Of a stretch of DNA of 21,805 nt, positions 14,718-21,805 are shown piece after piece. This stretch comes from Corallococcus sp. CAG:1435 (GTDB lineage: Bacteria; Bacillota; Clostridia; Christensenellales; CAG-314), in assembly GCA_000433775.1 (NCBI GenBank), contig HF998463.1:18863-40667 (forward strand), given 5' to 3'. Each line of letters starts with the position of its first letter. The stretch's first letter is position 1. The notes below the pieces were generated by a model that was not told the DNA's origin, did not search any database, and saw nothing but the letters and a program-made list of their open reading frames with translations. The position numbers and the translations under genes are program-made.

Positions 14718-15854
14718 TTACTTGTACAGTTTGGAAACTTCTTCCATAAATTCCTTTTTCTTGGGATAGTTTTTCAAAGCGCAGTCCTTTTCGAAATCTT
14801 CCAGACGTTGTTTTTGCGCCCTTGTGATGTTTTTGGGGACTTCAACGCTCACTGTTACGTACAAATCGCCCGTTATTCCACGTGCAGTGCGTATTCCCTT
14901 GCCACGGAAACGCACAACGCTTCCGTTGGCGGTGCCTTCCGGCATCTTGTAGATGAACACGCCGTCGGGTGAAGGTATTTCCACTTCACCTCCGCACACG
15001 GCTGTCATGTAACTTACAGGTACGGTAACGTGCAAATCGTAGTTTTCCCTTGTGAACACCTTGCTGGGTTTGACGGAAATTACCAAAAGCAAATTGCCGT
15101 TTCTGCCTCCTTTGCCTTTGGTTGCGTTGCCTTCGCCCGCCAACTGCAACACGGCGCCGTTTTCCACTCCGGCAGGAATACTGACGTTGATTATTTTGTT
15201 TTTGTTTACAACGCCCTTTCCGCCGCAAGCGGAACAACTTTCCGTAACGATTTTACCGCTGCCGCCGCATTTGTCGCAAGCACCGATTGTTATTTGCTGA
15301 CCGAACAGCGTCGAGCGGGAATATCTCACCTGACCACTACCGCCGCATTTGTCGCAGGTTTTAAGATGAGCGTCATCCTTTGCGCCCGTGCCTCCGCATG
15401 TGGGACATTTTTCCACACGGGTGAAATTGATGGGCTTTTTGCATCCCAAAACCGATTCCATAAAGGTAAGTTCCACATTGTAGGTGATGTCGCTTCCGGC
15501 AGAGGTTGCCGTTTTGCGCCGTGCAGAAGTGCCACCGAAACCGAAAGCGTCGCTGAACATATCGAAGATGTCGTCGAAACCGCTTGCGGAAAAACCGCCT
15601 CCCTGTCCGAAGGGGTTGAATCCGCCCTGTCCGTCCATGTCCATTTCGCCACGGTCGTACTTTTGACGTTTTTCGGCGTCGCCCACGACGGAATAGGCTT
15701 CATTTATCTCCTTGAACTTTTCCGCCGCATCTTTGTCGCCGGGGTGCAAGTCGGGGTGATACTGTTTTGCCAACTTCCTGTAAGCGCTTTTTATCTCGTC
15801 CTGCGTGGCTGTTTTTTCCACTCCGAGAACTTTGTAGTAATCTTTTACTGGCAT
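14718..15854 (-). CDS. dnaJ: Chaperone DnaJ
   Basis: Co-chaperone that delivers substrates to DnaK and stimulates its ATPase. It has 378 residues with the full class I layout: J domain 1-70 with HPD at 33-35, a Gly/Phe linker at about 75-110, four CxxCxGxG zinc motifs starting at Cys150, Cys167, Cys193 and Cys207, and a C-terminal substrate domain with [21 protein letters not shown]. The ATG at 15854 has AGAGGG upstream. It is 62 bp from dnaK; a GAAGCCC/GGGCTTC hairpin sits in that gap. Co-regulated with hrcA, grpE and dnaK. Confidence 0.98.
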   Translation of the reverse strand: MPVKDYYKVLGVEKTATQDEIKSAYRKLAKQYHPDLHPGDKDAAEKFKEINEAYSVVGDAEKRQKYDRGEMDMDGQGGFNPFGQGGGFSASGFDDIFDMFSDAFGFGGTSARRKTATSAGSDITYNVELTFMESVLGCKKPINFTRVEKCPTCGGTGAKDDAHLKTCDKCGGSGQVRYSRSTLFGQQITIGACDKCGGSGKIVTESCSACGGKGVVNKNKIINVSIPAGVENGAVLQLAGEGNATKGKGGRNGNLLLVISVKPSKVFTRENYDLHVTVPVSYMTAVCGGEVEIPSPDGVFIYKMPEGTANGSVVRFRGKGIRTARGITGDLYVTVSVEVPKNITRAQKQRLEDFEKDCALKNYPKKKEFMEEVSKLYK

Positions 15855-15876
15855 TTTTCCCTCTATAAGTCAATGG

Positions 15877-15900
15877 GAAGCCCCCGAAAAAGAGGGCTTC
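15877..15900 (-). promoter_or_regulatory. Intercistronic hairpin between dnaK and dnaJ
   Basis: GAAGCCC (15877-15883) pairs perfectly with GGGCTTC (15894-15900) around a 10-base loop. No T run follows on the minus strand, so it is more likely an mRNA stabilising or processing stem than a terminator. Confidence 0.5.
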
Positions 15901-15916
15901 TCACTTGTTTGCAATG

Positions 15917-17740
15917 TTATTTGTTGTCGTCATGAACGTCGTACTTGACGTCGCTGCCGTCCGCCTGCTGGCTGGATTGCTGTCCTGCCTGCTGGCTTGC
16001 CTGTTGATAGAACTTCTGGAAGATTGCCGAACTGCTTTGTGCGATACGATCTGTTTCCGCCTTCAATTCTTCGGTGGAAACGCCGCTCTTTGCAAGCACG
16101 TCCTTGCCCTTCTGAATTTCCTCTTCCAACTTCTGCTTGTCGGCAGAATCAAGTTTGTCGCCGCTTTCTCTTACAAACTGTTCCAAAGAAAGCACCATCT
16201 GGTCAAGTCCGTTTCTTGCTTCCACCGCTTCCTTACGCTTCTTGTCTTCCTCGGCGTACTTTTCGGCGTCCTTGATAGCCTTGTCGATGTCCGCTTCGGA
16301 AAGGTTTGTGGAAGAAGTAATGGTAACGGATTGTTCCTTTTGCGTGCCAAGGTCCTTGGCTGTTACGTGAACGATACCGTTTGCGTCGATGTCGAACTTA
16401 ACTTCGATTTGAGGCACTCCTCTGGGAGCGGGAGCAATACCCGTCAGTTGGAAACGTCCCAAAGTCTTGTTGTCGGCAGCCATTTCACGTTCGCCCTGCA
16501 ACACGTGAATGTCAACGCTTGTCTGATTGTCGGCAGCCGTCGAGAAGATTTGCGATTTGCTGGTGGGGATTGTGGTGTTACGTTCGATAAGTTTTGCCAT
16601 TACGCCACCCAGCACTTCGATACCCAACGACAAGGGTGTAACGTCCAACAAAAGCACGTCCTTGACTTCTCCGCCAAGCACACCGCCCTGAATAGCCGCA
16701 CCGATGGCGACACATTCGTCGGGGTTGATTCCCTTGTAAGGTTCCTTTCCGCAGAAGTTCTTAACCGCTTCCACAACGGCGGGAATACGGGTGGAACCGC
16801 CCACCAGAATTACCCTGTTGAGGTCGTTTGTAGTAACGCCTGCGTCTGCCATTGCCTTCTTCATGGGGTCGATTGTCTTTTTGATAATGCCGTCGATAAG
16901 ACTTTCAAATTTGGCACGTGTGATTTCTATTTCCAGGTGTTTGGGTCCTGTTGCGTCTGCCGTGATGAAGGGCAACGAAACGGTTGTCTTCAAAGTGGAA
17001 GACAGTTCGATCTTTGCCTTTTCGGCGGCTTCTTTCAGTCTTTGCAAAGCCTGTTTGTCGTTGGACAAATCGATGCCGCTTGTACGTTTGAAATCGGCAA
17101 TGAGGTAGTCCATAATTATTTTGTCGATATCGTCGCCGCCCAAACGGTTGTTACCGTTGGTTGCAAGCACTTCAAACACACCGTCGCCAATTTCCAAAAT
17201 GGAAACGTCGAATGTACCGCCGCCAAGGTCGTAAATCAAAATCTTTTGGTTTTTGTTTTCGCCCTTGTCCAAACCGTAGGCAAGAGCCGCTGCCGTGGGT
17301 TCGTTGATGATACGCAAAACTTCCAAACCGGCAATTTTGCCTGCGTCCTTGGTTGCCTGACGCTGTGCGTCGGAGAAGTAAGCGGGAACGGTAATTACCG
17401 CCTGCGTTACCTTTTCGCCAAGATATGCCTCGGCGTCGGCTTTAAGTTTACCAAGAATAATTGCGGAAATTTCCTGCGGCGAATATTTTTTGCCGTCAAT
17501 GTCCACCGTGTAGTTGGTGCCCATTTCACGCTTGATGGAAAGCACCGTTCTGTCGGCGTTTACCACCGCCTGACGCTTTGCCACCTGTCCCACAAGACGT
17601 TCGCCGTCCTTTGTGAAACCTACAACGGAAGGAGTTGTTCTGTTGCCTTCCGCATTTGTAATAACGACGGGTTCCCCGCCTTCCAACACTGCGACACAAC
17701 TGTTTGTTGTACCAAGGTCAATACCAATTATTTTTCCCAT
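15917..17740 (-). CDS. dnaK: Chaperone DnaK (Hsp70)
   Basis: ATP-driven protein-folding chaperone. The start is the ATG at 17740, giving the canonical [15 protein letters not shown] with AGGAG nine bases upstream; a frame up to 17779 is only an open extension. It has 607 residues, typical of Gram-positive DnaK. Seen: phosphate loop DLGTTNS (8-14), [34 protein letters not shown], and the linker with [14 protein letters not shown], followed by the substrate domain. The last ~30 residues are Gln/Ser-rich and end in DVHDDNK. It starts 49 bp after grpE; a small ACGGC/GCCGT stem (17773-17785) lies in that gap. Confidence 0.99.
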   Translation of the reverse strand: MGKIIGIDLGTTNSCVAVLEGGEPVVITNAEGNRTTPSVVGFTKDGERLVGQVAKRQAVVNADRTVLSIKREMGTNYTVDIDGKKYSPQEISAIILGKLKADAEAYLGEKVTQAVITVPAYFSDAQRQATKDAGKIAGLEVLRIINEPTAAALAYGLDKGENKNQKILIYDLGGGTFDVSILEIGDGVFEVLATNGNNRLGGDDIDKIIMDYLIADFKRTSGIDLSNDKQALQRLKEAAEKAKIELSSTLKTTVSLPFITADATGPKHLEIEITRAKFESLIDGIIKKTIDPMKKAMADAGVTTNDLNRVILVGGSTRIPAVVEAVKNFCGKEPYKGINPDECVAIGAAIQGGVLGGEVKDVLLLDVTPLSLGIEVLGGVMAKLIERNTTIPTSKSQIFSTAADNQTSVDIHVLQGEREMAADNKTLGRFQLTGIAPAPRGVPQIEVKFDIDANGIVHVTAKDLGTQKEQSVTITSSTNLSEADIDKAIKDAEKYAEEDKKRKEAVEARNGLDQMVLSLEQFVRESGDKLDSADKQKLEEEIQKGKDVLAKSGVSTEELKAETDRIAQSSSAIFQKFYQQASQQAGQQSSQQADGSDVKYDVHDDNK

Positions 17741-17789
17741 AATATTTATCTCCTTACTTATTTTTTTAGTGTACGGCAAAGCCGTTAGT

Positions 17790-18371
17790 TTACGCTCCTA
17801 CAATAACTTCGGCGTAACGAAGTATCTTTTCGCCCATAGTGTAACCGTTTTTGTACACTTCCACAACTTTACCGCTGTTTTCCTCGCCGTAATCCATTTG
17901 AGAAAGAGCGTTCATCGTGTTATGGTCGAACTGCTGTCCTTTAACATCCATTTCCACAACTCCGAAACCGTGCAAAACCTGCACAAACTGCTGATGCACC
18001 ATTTCAAATGCCTTCAAAGTTTCCTCGTCGGCAATGTGCTTGCGGGCAATTTCAAAAGTGTCGGCAATTTCGATAAGTTTAAGCGCAACGCTTTGCACCC
18101 CCTCTGCCTTGGCTTGTTCGGCACTGAATTTCATACGGCGTTTGTAACTTTCAAAGTCGTTTTTCATTGCCACAAGTTGGTTTAGGTAGGTGTCGGATTT
18201 GTCCGCCGAACTTTGCAACCTTGCAACCGTCTTCGTGAGTTTTTCCTTTTCCTGCGAAAGTTGTTCCACCTGCTTTTCCAGCGTTGCAATCTTCTCTTCG
18301 GCAGAGGGTGTTTGCTCCTGCGCTGTTTGCTGTGCGGAAACTTCTTCCGCTACCTCTTTTTCCTTTTTCAT
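17790..18371 (-). CDS. grpE: Nucleotide exchange factor GrpE
   Basis: Releases ADP from DnaK. It has 193 residues: an acidic, Gln-rich N-terminus, a long coiled coil about 26-75 ([22 protein letters not shown]), the helical dimer region with FESYKRRM and the typical F/V-rich C-terminal beta domain ([38 protein letters not shown]). The ATG overlaps the hrcA stop in ATGA, so translation is coupled; GGAG lies about 11 bases upstream within hrcA. Confidence 0.97.
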   Translation of the reverse strand: MKKEKEVAEEVSAQQTAQEQTPSAEEKIATLEKQVEQLSQEKEKLTKTVARLQSSADKSDTYLNQLVAMKNDFESYKRRMKFSAEQAKAEGVQSVALKLIEIADTFEIARKHIADEETLKAFEMVHQQFVQVLHGFGVVEMDVKGQQFDHNTMNALSQMDYGEENSGKVVEVYKNGYTMGEKILRYAEVIVGA

Positions 18372-19396
18372 TTACCCTGTTTCTCCGTTATTTCAGTAAT
18401 CAATCGGCTTACTTTGCCCAATACGCACAAAACCTTTTTGTAGTTCATGCGGACGGGGCCTATGACGCCGATGGAACCGCTGACGTTGTCGCCCAAGGCA
18501 ACCCTTGTGGTAACGACGGCGCATCCCTCGGGAGCGTTGTCGGCACTGCCGATTTTGATGGTTACTGCGCCGTTTTCGCCTCCGTCGTCGGTGAACAACT
18601 GCGCAATTTGCGTTTTGCATTCCATTTGTTGCAAAAATTTCTTTGCGCTTTCCACATTGGAATACTCACTGTGCTGAAAAATTTTGTTTTCACCGTAAGT
18701 TTCCATGTCCATTCCGTTTTCCAACGAAACCTTTTTCAAAACGTCAATTATCTTTCTGAAAACGGCGTTGTACTGTTGGAATCTTTCGTTGACAAGCGCA
18801 AAGGGATAGTTGAAATTGATAAATTCCGAAACGTGCTTTCCCACAAACACTTTGTTTAGCCAGCGTTCCACTTCGGAAAGAAGTGCTTCGGTGAAATCGT
18901 CGGGGATTTCCACTATGCCGTCTTTCAGCACTCTGGAATCGGTAACTATTACCGCCAACATTTTGCCGTTGTACAAATCCACCAGACGTATTGCCACGAT
19001 GCGGTCGGACATGTCCGACTTGACCACCACCGATGTGTAGTTGGTAATGTCGGAAATTGCCTGAGCGGCGGAGGATACGACCTCTTCCATGCCGGAAAGC
19101 CTTCTTCCGAAATACTGCTGTATTATTCGGAAATCTTCACTTGTCAGCGGCGAAGTGGAAGAAAGTTCGTCCACGTAGAAACGGAATGCCTTTTCCGAAG
19201 GAATACGCCCTGCGGAAACGTGCGGCTGAATGAGATAGCCCATACTTTCCAGTGCGGAAAGTTCGTTTCGTATTGTGGCGGAGGAACATTCCGCAAGATA
19301 GTTTTGCTGAATGTCGTTGCTGCTTATCGGCGTTGCCCTGTCAATGTAACTGTCAACCACGGCGCAAAGAATTTTTTTCTTTCTGTCAGATAGCAT
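18368..19396 (-). CDS. hrcA: Heat-inducible repressor HrcA
   Basis: Represses heat-shock operons by binding CIRCE sites; needs GroEL to stay active in studied species. It has 342 residues. The N-terminal winged helix is clear (RKKKILCAVVDSYID, then SSATIRNELSALESMGYLIQPHVSAGRIPSEKAFRFYVDEL, about 6-73), followed by the GAF-like and dimerisation regions. The ATG at 19396 has a full AGGAGGT site. It is the first gene of hrcA-grpE-dnaK-dnaJ-manA, with an operator just upstream, so it regulates itself. Confidence 0.97.
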   Translation of the reverse strand: MLSDRKKKILCAVVDSYIDRATPISSNDIQQNYLAECSSATIRNELSALESMGYLIQPHVSAGRIPSEKAFRFYVDELSSTSPLTSEDFRIIQQYFGRRLSGMEEVVSSAAQAISDITNYTSVVVKSDMSDRIVAIRLVDLYNGKMLAVIVTDSRVLKDGIVEIPDDFTEALLSEVERWLNKVFVGKHVSEFINFNYPFALVNERFQQYNAVFRKIIDVLKKVSLENGMDMETYGENKIFQHSEYSNVESAKKFLQQMECKTQIAQLFTDDGGENGAVTIKIGSADNAPEGCAVVTTRVALGDNVSGSIGVIGPVRMNYKKVLCVLGKVSRLITEITEKQGK

Positions 19397-19429
19397 TGCG
19401 TACCTCCTGTCACAAAATTGTTTAGAGTG

Positions 19430-19456
19430 TTAGCAGTCTTAACTGCCGACTGCTAA
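19430..19456. promoter_or_regulatory. Variant CIRCE operator
   Basis: TTAGCAGTC (19430-19438), nine bases, GACTGCTAA (19448-19456): a perfect dyad with the spacing of CIRCE. The consensus is TTAGCACTC-N9-GAGTGCTAA; here one position in each arm is changed symmetrically. It lies 12 bases after the -10 box of the hrcA promoter. Confidence 0.92.
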
Positions 19457-19467
19457 TTTCTGTCTCT

Positions 19468-19496
19468 AATATATCACTATATGCGTCGCTTGTCAA
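19468..19496 (-). promoter_or_regulatory. Sigma-A promoter of the heat-shock operon
   Basis: On the minus strand a perfect TTGACA (19491-19496), a 17-base spacer and TATATT (19468-19473). The transcript would begin just before or within the first arm of the CIRCE dyad. Confidence 0.88.
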
Positions 19497-20401
19497 TAAA
19501 ATATACAATTTTTTTGCAAAAATTTTTGAAAAAACTAAAAAATATCGGCACTGCCGTTGAAATGCCGTCGTTACCTCTTTTTTGTAATTTTTGTTCTAGC
19601 AATTTTGCTACCACGCCCGGCATCGGCACGCCACGCTTTAATCAACAGTTTGCACACAAACTTTTTTTTCAAAATTTCACTATGCCATTTTACCCATCAA
19701 CAAATTGCCTGCAATGGTTGACGCACGACGCTAACCTTTAACCGCCGTGCCACAACGCAGAACAACTTTGTTTTACAACCTCACACGCAATTTTATTGTT
19801 GTTTTATCTCTATTTATCTATTTTATAATATATAAGGACGCCTGTTTTTCAATAAGACCGACACTTAATTGCGTTGCAGTTTTTTCCACGGGTAAGTTCC
19901 ACCCAAAAGTTACTTTCTCTGTTTGAAGCAATGATATTTATTTGAAACACTTGCCCGTTGACAGACTTCTGAATTTTCAAAACCTTTTTCAAATTGAATC
20001 ATTGCTTTGCGGGACAATTTGTGGCATTGCCGTGTTTAGACATTGCAAGGTGTCGAATTTTGAATGTTTCGCACCAACGCAACAGCAAACTTGCCGTTGT
20101 GCGTGAAAAACGCCAAAAACAACGGCAAAAACTGTCGTGCTGATAGCAATCGTCCGTCGGCAACGCATCATGCACCGTGTCGTTTGGAAGTGCGCAGAGC
20201 AAAGTACTTGACCCGTAAAGGACGTAAAAAGTTTTGGAACGTAATTTTCAAAGGCACAAACCGCTGAATGCAGTACTGAATGCATAAGCCAAAAGGGCAA
20301 AATCCTTTTGGCGTCAGAAAAACCGTTGTGAAAGGGAAAGTTGAATTTTCCAAACAAAAAATAATTTGAAATGCAAAACGTACGTAATATTTACCAAAAA
20401 C

Positions 20402-20431
20402 TTACCAACGGTATTAAAAAAATGATACAAT
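20402..20431 (+). promoter_or_regulatory. Possible promoter with extended -10
   Basis: TTACCA (20402-20407), 18 bases, TACAAT (20426-20431) preceded by TGA, which is the TGn of an extended -10. It lies 33 bases before an AAAGGAG site. Confidence 0.4.
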
Positions 20432-20476
20432 GCCCATTGCAAAAACATGCAAACAAAACTTAAAGGAGAAACGATT

Positions 20477-20566
20477 TTGCACCACGTCAAACGCCTACTG
20501 CAAATGCTACGCACACAAAAGACTTGTTTGCAATGTATTTCATACCTGTCAATCGTCAACCTTTGA
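20477..20566 (+). CDS. Possible 29-residue peptide, TTG start
   Basis: AAAGGAG (20462-20468) stands eight bases before a TTG that opens a 29-codon frame ending in TGA. The peptide is basic at its N-terminus (HHVKRLLQMLRTQK) and then more hydrophobic, with two cysteines (CLQC) and SYLSIVNL at the end. A possible promoter lies upstream, and the hairpin at 20691-20725 could end the transcript. I know no family; it could be a leader peptide, a toxin-like peptide, or chance. Confidence 0.3.
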   Translation: MHHVKRLLQMLRTQKTCLQCISYLSIVNL

Positions 20567-20690
20567 CAAACTTCAAAAATCCCAAAAACGAAAAATTGCA
20601 AAACCGAAAATTTATTTGTGCTGTTTTCGGCATAACGACACAACATGAGCAAAGGGATTTTTGCATATTGCGACAATACTGTACAAAACA

Positions 20691-20725
20691 AAAACGACAC
20701 GGAAGTGCAAATCCGTGTCGTTTTT
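20691..20725 (-). terminator. Terminator of the alpha/beta hydrolase gene, possibly bidirectional
   Basis: ACGACACGGA (20694-20703) pairs perfectly with TCCGTGTCGT (20712-20721) around an 8-base loop; the flanks are AAAA on the left and TTTTT on the right. It ends the hydrolase transcript about 15-45 bp after the stop and could also stop rightward transcription. Confidence 0.88.
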
Positions 20726-20739
20726 CAGTTGACCGTTGT

Positions 20740-21738
20740 TTATTCGTCATCGTGATTGTCGGCAACCGTTGCTGTTGCCGCAACGTCTGCTGCGTCGCAC
20801 TGTTGACACTCCATATCCACCGTGTCCTTGCCGTAAAAATGCCTGTTGAGGTAACGCAAAATACTTTCGTTTGTCTGCCGTGCCATACTTGTAATCCACA
20901 TCAGGCTGTACACATGGTTGTCGAAAACGGACTTAGCGCAGATGTGTTCCACAGCAACGTTGTGCTCTTCCAAAGTGTGAAGCAATAGTTCGCCCTGCCC
21001 CTTGCAAAACACGTCGCTTTTTGAATAAATAAGCAACGTGGGCGGAAAACTGTCGGTAACGGAAGACGTCAGCGTGAATGCTTCGAAATAGGGACTTTTG
21101 CAAGCCTCGTCGATGCCCAGACCGGTAAATTCCTTGCACACACCGTTGATGAACAAAGATTTTCTGTTCAGCACACGCACCATATCGTACACGCCGCAGT
21201 TTAGCACGGTGGCGGTGAATTTGGCTTTCATGTTGCATTGGAAAAGTTGCTGTAAGCGAGGGCTGTCCTGCAAAACTGCCAAAAAACAGGAATAGTAAGC
21301 GCCGGCACTGTCCCCCGTTACAACAAATCGGGACAAATCCAGATTGTACTTTTGGGCATTGTCCGCCACCCAGTTGGCGGCGTCTACAAGTTGTTTCATG
21401 GGAACGGGGCATGCCGATTCCGCACCGACGCCGTAATTGACGTTTACCACCATTGCCCCTGTGTGTTTGGCAAGATACTTGCACAAACATCTGCGGTACT
21501 TTTTGTCCCCTGCGGAAAAGCCTCCTCCGTGAATTTCAAAAATGACGGGGTACTTTTTCTTTTGGTCGGGGTGAAAGTACAAGTCCAGTTTCATATCGGG
21601 ATACTGCTTTGAATAGGCAATGTCGGCAATGCACCTGACATCGTACAGTTTACGGGATACCGACGGCGGATTTTGCGGTAATGCAAACACCTTATCTATT
21701 GTGGTGAACACCATTCTTGTAATGTTAAACTTTTTCAT
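20740..21738 (-). CDS. Alpha/beta hydrolase, HSL/carboxylesterase-type
   Basis: Probable esterase or lipase acting on small acyl esters; the substrate is unknown. I start it at the ATG at 21738 (332 residues), preceded by AGAGGGTG; a longer frame to 21783 would run through the promoter. Seen: the oxyanion motif HGGGF at 70-74, nucleophile elbow GDSAG with Ser144, Asp242 in YSKSD and His275 in DNHVYSL, giving a full catalytic triad in the order and spacing of the hormone-sensitive-lipase family. No signal peptide is seen, so it is probably cytoplasmic. The C-terminal ~25 residues (CQQCDAADVAATATVADNHDDE) are an acidic low-complexity tail outside the fold. It stands as a single-gene unit with its own promoter and terminator. 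Confidence 0.88.
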   Translation of the reverse strand: MKKFNITRMVFTTIDKVFALPQNPPSVSRKLYDVRCIADIAYSKQYPDMKLDLYFHPDQKKKYPVIFEIHGGGFSAGDKKYRRCLCKYLAKHTGAMVVNVNYGVGAESACPVPMKQLVDAANWVADNAQKYNLDLSRFVVTGDSAGAYYSCFLAVLQDSPRLQQLFQCNMKAKFTATVLNCGVYDMVRVLNRKSLFINGVCKEFTGLGIDEACKSPYFEAFTLTSSVTDSFPPTLLIYSKSDVFCKGQGELLLHTLEEHNVAVEHICAKSVFDNHVYSLMWITSMARQTNESILRYLNRHFYGKDTVDMECQQCDAADVAATATVADNHDDE

Positions 21739-21754
21739 AGCACCCTCTTGTACA

Positions 21755-21783
21755 ATTATATCATTGTTTGCAGGGCATATCAA
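21755..21783 (-). promoter_or_regulatory. Sigma-A promoter of the hydrolase gene
   Basis: On the minus strand TTGATA (21778-21783), a 17-base spacer and a perfect TATAAT (21755-21760), 16 bases before the chosen ATG. This supports the start at 21738 rather than the longer frame. Confidence 0.78.
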
Positions 21784-21805
21784 CTCTAACGGCGAAAAAG
21801 TTGTT

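Larger units (their letters stand above)
19500..20739. other. Long gene-free region
   Basis: About 1.2 kb upstream of hrcA and downstream of the hydrolase. Open frames here lack ribosome binding sites and recognisable protein sequence. Visible: a fragment resembling the tail of repeat family 1 near 19545-19567, a perfect 9-bp hairpin GCCAAAAGG (20288-20296) with CCTTTTGGC (20304-20312), a possible short plus-strand transcription unit (20402-20725) and the terminator of the hydrolase. No tRNA or known structured RNA was recognised, but I could not run a covariance search. Confidence 0.6.

Noticed and set aside
15905-17788. 627-codon open frame on the plus strand opposite dnaK
   Set aside because: Codon-bias shadow of a highly expressed gene; no ribosome binding site and no protein family features. 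Long antisense frames over dnaK are a known artefact.
19545-19567. Fragment resembling the tail of the dispersed repeat (CACTGCCGTTGAAATGCCG)
   Set aside because: Only about 20 bases match and the rest of the unit is absent; could be chance, so it is not listed as a copy.
19989-20357. 122-codon minus-strand frame and overlapping 67-codon plus-strand frame
   Set aside because: Cys- and Phe-rich composition unlike neighbouring proteins, no ribosome binding site, overlapping frames on both strands; looks like non-coding DNA.

Overview
The window looks like a chromosomal piece of an uncultured Clostridia-type member of the Bacillota. The evidence is a separate GlgC/GlgD pair, a PPi-type phosphofructokinase, an HrcA/CIRCE-controlled hrcA-grpE-dnaK-dnaJ operon, and strong AGGAGG-type ribosome binding sites with occasional TTG and GTG starts. 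I cannot place it to genus. No phage, IS, CRISPR, tRNA or rRNA was seen. Almost all genes lie on the minus strand.

Layout. 1-1116 (+): 3' part of a PPi-dependent phosphofructokinase, then a terminator and a two-copy ~130-bp repeat. 1833-6221 (-): glgC-glgD-glgA (glycogen synthesis), then a YfcE-like phosphodiesterase behind a hairpin. 6342-6813: a tandem pair of ~233-bp repeat units touching the yhbY stop codon. 6808-10168 (-): nth, a GltD-like Fe-S flavoprotein, obg and yhbY, tightly packed behind a consensus promoter. 10266-11879: a DUF3343 protein (-) divergent from an EF2568-type cysteine desulfurase (+). 12121-12384: two diverged copies of the same repeat family. 12389-13276: two unknown small genes, divergent, sharing a 20-bp dyad that contains both -10 boxes. 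13788-19396 (-): hrcA-grpE-dnaK-dnaJ-manA behind a consensus promoter and a variant CIRCE operator. 19500-20739: about 1.2 kb without a convincing gene, apart from a possible short transcription unit. 20740-21738 (-): an HSL/carboxylesterase-type alpha/beta hydrolase with its own promoter.

How it works together. Sugar phosphate handling (Pfp, ManA) and ADP-glucose glycogen synthesis (GlgC, GlgD, GlgA) sit with ribosome assembly factors (Obg, YhbY), DNA repair (Nth) and the chaperone machine. Placing manA at the end of the chaperone operon is unusual.

The most original material is not protein coding. It is a ~123-bp dispersed intergenic repeat family with two young and two old copies, a symmetric divergent promoter between two unrecognised genes, and a 10-bp-phased box array between the DUF3343 and desulfurase genes. 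I found no clear multi-gene system of a new type; the DUF3343/desulfurase pair and the unknown divergent pair are the best leads.
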